In this document: piece after piece, positions 5,479 to 9,931 of the stretch
How the letters are laid out: each line of letters begins with the position of its first letter
Position numbering within the stretch: position 1 is the stretch's first letter
Source: Actinomycetota bacterium
GTDB taxonomy: Bacteria; Actinomycetota; Actinomycetes; Streptosporangiales; Streptosporangiaceae
Reading direction: 5' to 3'
NCBI GenBank assembly: GCA_003140115.1
Contig: PLIQ01000144.1
Coordinates: 1-9,931 of the forward strand
DNA length: 9,931 nt
Position numbers and translations under genes: made by a program
Notes under the pieces: generated by a model
The model's input: only the letters and a program-made list of their open reading frames with translations
Database searches by the model: none
What the model was told of the DNA's origin: nothing

Positions 5479-6753
5479 ATGAGCGGGCAGGCGCTGGACC
5501 TGGTACGGTCCGCGCAGATCGTATGGCGGCTACGGGGGCTCGTCGCTGCGTTTCTAGCGCTGGGCTTCCTCGGTGGCGCGGTTTACACTGCGGTCAGCCC
5601 GGCGGTCTACCAGGCTGATGCCTTCGTCGCGATCTCGCAGTCGGTCTCGATCGCCAAACAGGAGGCGCTGGTGAACAGCCCGCTGGTGCTGGCGCCAGCG
5701 CTCAACGGCGTCGACCGCGGCGTGCCGCTGACCACCCTGCGCAACCGCGTCTTCGCCCTGACGGCGGACGCCGGGCTGATGATGGTGGTCGCCGAGGCCG
5801 GCACGGCCAGCCAGGCGATAAGCACCGCCAACGTCGTCGCCCGTAGCTACGTCGCCGTCACCACCGCGGCGAACGCCCCGGCGAGCGGCTCGGTGGTGCC
5901 GGTACAGCTGTTCCGGCTCGCGACGGGTGCCTCGGGTACCTCGCTGCGCTGGCGGCTGTTCTACGCCGCGGGCACCGGTGTGCTGGCCGGCGCCTTGCTC
6001 GGACTGAGCGTGGCGGTGGCCGTCGGTCGCGGCAACCGGTGGCTGCGTGAGCGTGACGACTTCGCCGACTCCATCGGGGTGCCGGTCATGGCCTCGGTGC
6101 GGGTCAGCCATCCCGCCCGGCGGGCGGGCTGGACCAAGCTCCTCGGCGCCTACCAGCCCGGGGCCGCCGACGCATGGCGGCTGGGCAACGTGCTGCGCGA
6201 GCTAGACCCCGCGGGCGACGGTTCCTCGGTCGCCGTGCTGTCACTGGTGCAGGACCGCAAGGCGCTCGCGCTCGGCCCCCAGTTGGCGGCCTTCGCCGCC
6301 AAGCAGGGCATTCCCGTCACCCTGGTGGTCGACTCCCGGCATGGCGGCAAGGTCACCAAGGCGCTGCGCGCCGCGTGCGCCGCGGGCGCGGGCGCGGGCC
6401 CGGCCGGTCCGGGACGGCCGGCCGTCGCCGTGATCAATCCCGACGATGCTGGCCTGCCGGCCGGCGGGCTGGTCATCGCCGCCGTCGTCGTCGACGGGAA
6501 GGCACCCCGGGTGGCGGCCACCATCCGCGCGACCACGACGATTCTGGGCGCCACCTCAGGTGCGGTCACGGCCCGGCAGCTCACCCGGGTCGCCGCCAGC
6601 GCGGCCGGAGACGGCCGTGACATTACCGGCATCCTGGTGGCGGACCCAGACCCCGACGACCCGACCACCGGTCGTCTTCCCCAGCTGGCCCGGCTCGGGT
6701 CACGACCGATGCCCACCCGCATGACCACGGCAGTGACGGAGACAATACAGTGA
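5479..6753 (+). CDS. Wzz-like chain-length protein with degenerate MinD/BY-kinase-like domain (short form)
   Basis: This 424-residue membrane protein has the Wzz/polysaccharide co-polymerase layout: a short N-terminal cytoplasmic segment, TM1 (about 20-39) followed by the usual Pro-x-x-Tyr-x-Ala (41-46), an external region of about 120 residues, TM2 (about 159-183), then a cytoplasmic domain. After TM2, RERDDFADSIGVPVMASV (190-207) matches the linker found before BY-kinase domains. The cytoplasmic part follows the P-loop ATPase pattern (VAVLSLVQDRKALALGPQLA at 251-270, then VTLVVDSRHGG at 280-290), but Walker A GxxGxGKT is absent, and no Tyr-rich tail is present. Residues about 298-316 are an Ala/Gly/Pro-rich linker. 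It probably tunes polymer length with the Wzy protein at 8420. It overlaps the next gene by GTGA (6750-6753). The family call is good; the ATPase-like ancestry of the C-terminal part is inferred from pattern. Confidence 0.75.
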   Translation: MSGQALDLVRSAQIVWRLRGLVAAFLALGFLGGAVYTAVSPAVYQADAFVAISQSVSIAKQEALVNSPLVLAPALNGVDRGVPLTTLRNRVFALTADAGLMMVVAEAGTASQAISTANVVARSYVAVTTAANAPASGSVVPVQLFRLATGASGTSLRWRLFYAAGTGVLAGALLGLSVAVAVGRGNRWLRERDDFADSIGVPVMASVRVSHPARRAGWTKLLGAYQPGAADAWRLGNVLRELDPAGDGSSVAVLSLVQDRKALALGPQLAAFAAKQGIPVTLVVDSRHGGKVTKALRAACAAGAGAGPAGPGRPAVAVINPDDAGLPAGGLVIAAVVVDGKAPRVAATIRATTTILGATSGAVTARQLTRVAASAAGDGRDITGILVADPDPDDPTTGRLPQLARLGSRPMPTRMTTAVTETIQ

Positions 6754-8399
6754 CCGACAAGGACCAGGAGGTCCTGTTCTCCCCGAACGGGAACGGCGGC
6801 CTGCCCGGGCGGCTCGGGGCCTTCGACGATTTCAACCCGGTGCAGGACCGGCCCGCGGCCGCGTCCACCGCCCTGGTGAGCCTGGGATATCTCCGCGGCG
6901 CCCTGCGCCGCAGGAAAAAGTTCTGCGCTGTGCTGGCCGTAGTGGGACTGGTGCTCGGCATCGCCGTGATCAAGGCGCGCCCGCCGGCCGTCAAGGCGTC
7001 CACCTCGGTGCTGATCACCTATGAATCGGGCCAGGACCCCAGCAGCGAGGTGCTCAATAACCAGGGCATCGCGGCGAGCCGCACGGTCGCCGAGATGGCC
7101 ATGGCCAAGCTGGGCCTGCACCAGAGCGTCAGCAGTTTCGCCGCGGGCACCGTCGTGACGGTGGTCACCGAGCGGATCCTGACCATCACCGTGAGCGCGA
7201 AGACGGCCGCCGAGGCGGTCAGCCGGGCGAACGCCGTGGCGACTTCGTTCCTCGCGCTGCACGCCAGCGAGATCGAGACCGATAACAAGCTCGTGCTGCA
7301 GTCAGTCCAGGCCGTGGTTAACCAGGCGCAGCAGGCGGTCTCCACGATCAACACCAAGATCAGCCAGACCACCGCGGAGTTGCCGTCCTCCGAGCGGACC
7401 AAGGAGCTCAAGGACCTCAACGCTCAGCTCACCCAGGCGCAGGTCACCCTCAATGTCGACGAGCAGACGCTGGCGGAGAACAAGGTCAACACCAGTGCGC
7501 TATCGGCCGTGTCCGGCAGCGTAATCCTCGACCCCGCCGTCGCCCTGACGTCCTCCAAGCACAAGACCGAGATCATCTACGCGGTCGTCGGGCTGATCCT
7601 GGGCCTGCTCGTGGGCATGGGGCTCGTGATCGTGCAGACGATCGCGTCGGACCGGCTGCGGCGGCGCGACGACGTGACCAGAGCCCTGGGCGCTCCGGTC
7701 AGGTACAGCGTGGGGGCCGTGCGGCTGAGCCGGTGGCGGCCGGGCCGCCACGGGCTGGGCGCCGCGGGCCAGCCCGCCGTCCGCCGGATCACCGCGTACC
7801 TGCGCGCCTCGGTGCCGCAGCCCCTCAAGGGCACCGCCGCTCTGGCGGTCGTGCCCGTCGACGACACCCAGGTCGCGGCGCTGTCCCTGGTGTCCCTGGC
7901 CGTGTCCTGCGCCAAGGAGGGACGCCGGGTCGTGCTGGCGGACCTGGCCGAAGGCGCGCCGGTGGCGGCTCTGCTGCACGCCCGCGGTCCGGGTGTGCGC
8001 ACGGTCACGGCGAGCGGTGCGCAGCTGACCCTGGCCGTCCCCGGCCGCGATGACCTGGCGCCGGCCGGGCCGGTCGGCCGGGTTCCGGCTGACGCTCAGC
8101 ACACGGAGTTCACCGCCGCGGTCCAGGAGGCCTTCGCCTCCGCGGACCTGCTGCTCACGCTGGTCACCCTCGATCCCTCGGTCGGCGCCGACTACGTGGC
8201 GAGCTGGGCCACCAGCGCGGTCGCGGTGGTCACCGCCGGGCGGTCGTCCTGGGCCAAGATCGCGGCGGCGGGCGAGATGTCGCGGCTGGCCGGCCTCTCG
8301 ATCACCTCCGCGGTGCTGGTCGGCGCGGACCGCAACGACGAGAGCCTGGGTGTGACGGACGGGCTTGCCGCCCATACGAGCCTGGCTGACCTGGGCTAG
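6750..8399 (+). CDS. Wzz-like chain-length protein with degenerate MinD/BY-kinase-like domain (long form)
   Basis: This 549-residue protein is a fuller Wzz/co-polymerase. It has a cytoplasmic N-terminus of about 55 residues ending in a basic RRRKK, TM1 (about 57-74), an external region of about 200 residues with a Gln/Lys/Glu-rich probable coiled coil (about 177-247), TM2 (about 275-298), a linker (RRRDDVTRALGAPVRYSV, 304-321) and a MinD-like cytoplasmic domain. In that domain GTAALAVVPVDDTQVAALSL (361-380) stands where Walker A should be and has no GKT/GKS. VVLADL (394-399) replaces the LVDAD Walker A' strand, and DLLLTLVTLDP (466-476) is the Walker B-like strand without the usual DTPP. The GTG start at 6750 overlaps the previous stop, suggesting coupled translation and probably a paired complex in the membrane. 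Expected role: chain-length control and export of the polysaccharide. Kinase activity is unlikely from the sequence. Confidence 0.8.
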   Translation: MTDKDQEVLFSPNGNGGLPGRLGAFDDFNPVQDRPAAASTALVSLGYLRGALRRRKKFCAVLAVVGLVLGIAVIKARPPAVKASTSVLITYESGQDPSSEVLNNQGIAASRTVAEMAMAKLGLHQSVSSFAAGTVVTVVTERILTITVSAKTAAEAVSRANAVATSFLALHASEIETDNKLVLQSVQAVVNQAQQAVSTINTKISQTTAELPSSERTKELKDLNAQLTQAQVTLNVDEQTLAENKVNTSALSAVSGSVILDPAVALTSSKHKTEIIYAVVGLILGLLVGMGLVIVQTIASDRLRRRDDVTRALGAPVRYSVGAVRLSRWRPGRHGLGAAGQPAVRRITAYLRASVPQPLKGTAALAVVPVDDTQVAALSLVSLAVSCAKEGRRVVLADLAEGAPVAALLHARGPGVRTVTASGAQLTLAVPGRDDLAPAGPVGRVPADAQHTEFTAAVQEAFASADLLLTLVTLDPSVGADYVASWATSAVAVVTAGRSSWAKIAAAGEMSRLAGLSITSAVLVGADRNDESLGVTDGLAAHTSLADLG

Positions 8400-8419
8400 G
8401 GCGAGAAATACGTGACGCT

Positions 8420-9703
8420 ATGACCACCACGGTGCTTTCCTTCCAGGGCCGCCGGGCCGCCCGGCTGGCGCGCCCGGTGGAAGCCGACGAGCGGCTGGTC
8501 CGGTTCCGGGTCGGCCTCGCCTGGGGCCTGGTTTTCCTCAACGTCCTGACGTTCTACAAGGGCACCTGGAACCTGCTGCCGTTGATCATCCCGATCCCGT
8601 CGAAGATCGGCCAGCTCCTGACCCAGGGCTCGCTGCCCGCCGCGGTGCTGTTGGCCTGGTCGGTGAACCGGCGGATGCTCATCCGCCCGAACGTGTTCCT
8701 CAGCCTGCTGACCTTGCTGCTCATCGAGTCGCTCGTCTCGGCCGCCAACCTGAACGAGCACCTGGCCGGGACGCACCTGGATGGGATGCTGTACCGCAGC
8801 CTCCGGCTCGGCGAGTTCGTGGCCTTCCTCTGGCTGGTCACGCCGTTCGCGGGCCGGCGCGACCTGCTGCTGGTCAAGTGCCAGCTGAACTCGCTCTTTG
8901 TCGTGCTGGGCTCGGTGCTGCTCGGCCTGCTGATCGTCCCGCACCGGGCGCTGGCCAGAGGCCGGCTCTCCGGTGAGTTCTGGCCGATCACCCCGGTGCA
9001 GGTGGCGGACTACTCGGCGGTCGCCCTCGGGCTGGTGGTCGTGCTGTGGTTCTGCGGTGAGATGTCCGGGCGCCGCGCCGCGCCCGTCTCGGGCGTGCTC
9101 GTCGTCATGCTGCTGCTGTCGCATACCAGGACCGAGGTCATCGCGCTGGCGGCGGGCCTGCTCGTGGCCGGCCTGAGCATGTTCGCGGTCCGGGTCCGGG
9201 TCCGCCGGCTGTTCGGCAGCGTGGCCATCACGGTCTCGGTCGCGGTCCTCGCGTTTTCCGGCGTGCTGACCGCCTGGCTGGCTCGGGGCGAGAACTCCTC
9301 GCAGCTGTCGAACCTGACCGGCCGGACGAACGTCTGGACTTCGGTGGTCAACGACCCGCGTGACTTCTGGCAGATGACCTTCGGTTACGGGCTGTCCAGC
9401 AAGGCGTTCAACGGGCTGCCCATCGACAGCAACTGGATGTCCGGCTACTTCGACCTGGGCCTGGTCGGGGTGACCATCATCGCCGCGTTCCTGTTGTTCG
9501 TCCTGGTGGACGCCCTGTTCCAGCCGCGCGGGGTACGCCGGGCCCTGGCCCTGTTCCTGGTCACCTACCTCATCATCACGTCCTACACCGAGACCGGCCT
9601 CAGCGACGCCTCGATGTACCTGCTCGAGTTGGCCGTGGCCGCCTCGCTGCTCATCCCGCCCGACCCGGAAGGAGGCTGGTATGCGAGTGCTGCTGGTCCA
9701 TAG
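8420..9703 (+). CDS. Wzy / O-antigen ligase-type polysaccharide polymerase
   Basis: This 427-residue, very hydrophobic protein has about ten predicted membrane helices (first near 31-47, last near 398-413). It carries the family marks of Wzy polymerases and WaaL-type ligases: SHTRTEVIAL (234-243) at the start of a helix, followed by an external loop with LTGRTNVW (299-306), FGYGL (321-325) and the S-N-W-M-x-x-Y-x-D-x-G-L-V-G motif (337-350), equivalent to the HNxxLxxLxxxGxxG loop. These Arg-containing loops bind the lipid-linked glycan. It lies 20 bp after the Wzz pair, as expected for a Wzy-dependent system that joins repeat units outside the membrane. The ATG at 8420 has only a weak upstream site; a GTG at 8412 is out of frame and stops at once. 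A ligase that attaches glycan to a surface carrier cannot be excluded by sequence; polymerase is favoured by the Wzz neighbours. Confidence 0.85.
   Translation: MTTTVLSFQGRRAARLARPVEADERLVRFRVGLAWGLVFLNVLTFYKGTWNLLPLIIPIPSKIGQLLTQGSLPAAVLLAWSVNRRMLIRPNVFLSLLTLLLIESLVSAANLNEHLAGTHLDGMLYRSLRLGEFVAFLWLVTPFAGRRDLLLVKCQLNSLFVVLGSVLLGLLIVPHRALARGRLSGEFWPITPVQVADYSAVALGLVVVLWFCGEMSGRRAAPVSGVLVVMLLLSHTRTEVIALAAGLLVAGLSMFAVRVRVRRLFGSVAITVSVAVLAFSGVLTAWLARGENSSQLSNLTGRTNVWTSVVNDPRDFWQMTFGYGLSSKAFNGLPIDSNWMSGYFDLGLVGVTIIAAFLLFVLVDALFQPRGVRRALALFLVTYLIITSYTETGLSDASMYLLELAVAASLLIPPDPEGGWYASAAGP
9671..9675 (+). promoter_or_regulatory. Ribosome binding site GGAGG of glycosyltransferase gene
   Basis: GGAGG, 5 nt before the ATG at 9681 and inside the 3' end of the Wzy gene, decides this start and implies independent ribosome loading despite the 23-bp gene overlap. 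Confidence 0.75.
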
Positions 9704-9931
9704 CCGGTATCGCTCGGCCACCCCGAGCGGCGAGAACCGCGTCGTGGACCAGGAGAGCGAGGAGCTCGCGCGCGCCGGGCACGAGGTCAGGCGTTTCGAG
9801 AAGGACAGCGACGAGATCGAGCACTGGTCCGCTGCGCGCAAGGCGCTGCTGCCCGCCCGGGTGGTCTGGAGCCGCGAGTCCCACCGTGAGCTGGCCGCGA
9901 CACTGCGTGCCTACCGCCCCGACGTCGTCCA
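9681..9931 (+). CDS. Glycosyltransferase family 4, N-terminal part (cut by window end)
   Basis: Eighty-three codons are present before the window ends. The protein begins MRVLLVHSRYRSATPSGENR, continues VVDQESEELARAGHEVRRFE, and reaches a second strand at about 79-83 (RPDVV, probably followed by His). This is the first Rossmann strand and loop of GT-B, GT4-type enzymes; the P-SGENRVVDxE-x-x-L-x-x-AGHEV pattern is common in actinobacterial members. Such enzymes add a sugar from a nucleotide donor to the lipid-linked repeat unit on the cytoplasmic face of the membrane. Donor and acceptor cannot be told because the C-terminal donor domain is outside the window. It overlaps the Wzy gene by 23 bp and belongs to the same operon. 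Confidence 0.82.
   Translation, partial: MRVLLVHSRYRSATPSGENRVVDQESEELARAGHEVRRFEKDSDEIEHWSAARKALLPARVVWSRESHRELAATLRAYRPDVV

Noticed and set aside
5328..5618. Small plus-strand frame overlapping the start of the first Wzz-like gene
   Set aside because: No good ribosome site, shadow-like composition, and it conflicts with the well-supported start at 5479.
6150..7262. Minus-strand open frame of 370 codons across the two Wzz genes
   Set aside because: It spans the junction of two well-supported plus-strand genes, shows no recognisable domain, and has the composition of an antisense shadow.
8396..9841. Long minus-strand open frame (481 codons) opposite the Wzy gene
   Set aside because: Composition is Gln/Arg/Asp/His-rich repeats of low complexity, the antisense image of GC-rich hydrophobic coding sequence. 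The plus strand has a clear Wzy family protein.
1..9931. CRISPR array, tRNA, transposase or phage remnants
   Set aside because: No spaced direct repeats, cloverleaf-like segments, terminal inverted repeats or transposase motifs were seen on either strand by eye.

Overview
The window reads as chromosomal DNA from a high-GC actinomycete (Streptomyces/Streptosporangium/Frankia-like; genus not resolvable). Third codon positions are almost always G or C, GTG starts occur, genes overlap by ATGA or GTGA, and the protein families are typical of actinobacterial surface-polysaccharide loci. All coding regions inside the window look intact; only the first and last are cut by the window edges.

Layout, left to right. 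(1) 1-84: the last 27 codons of a sigma-70-type RNA polymerase sigma factor (region 4). (2) 76-117: three 14-bp tandem units, each with the palindrome TCATGA, separating that gene from a convergent one. (3) 107-1219 (-) and 1307-2560 (+): two divergently transcribed paralogues of the sugar C-methyltransferase family, sharing an 87-bp AT-rich promoter region with a 14-bp dyad. The minus-strand copy has lost several expected catalytic residues; the plus-strand copy is canonical. (4) 1307-4043 (+): a tight cassette of C-methyltransferase, glucose-1-phosphate cytidylyltransferase-like enzyme (ATGA overlap) and PIG-L deacetylase (11-bp gap), probably making or modifying an unusual sugar. (5) 4012-5250 (-): a polysaccharide pyruvyl transferase family protein whose 3' end overlaps the deacetylase gene by 32 bp. 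(6) About 5295-5478: a second divergent regulatory region. (7) 5479-9931 (+): the polymer assembly operon, with two Wzz-like proteins (GTGA overlap), a Wzy/O-antigen-ligase-type membrane protein and the start of a GT4 glycosyltransferase (23-bp overlap).

Inferred joint role: a Wzx/Wzy-type exopolysaccharide or cell-surface glycan locus. The nucleotidyltransferase would activate a sugar, the methyltransferase(s) and deacetylase would modify it, glycosyltransferases (first one at the right edge) would build the repeat unit, the pyruvyl transferase would add an acidic ketal, and Wzy with the Wzz pair would polymerise and control chain length. No flippase, initiating phosphoglycosyltransferase or nucleotide-sugar dehydratase is present, so the locus must extend beyond the window or borrow these functions.

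The most unusual points are the two adjacent Wzz proteins that both carry a MinD/BY-kinase-like cytoplasmic domain without a recognisable Walker A motif, the mismatched methyltransferase pair, and the three-frame, two-strand stop repeat at the left end. I see no tRNA, rRNA, CRISPR array, insertion sequence or phage feature.
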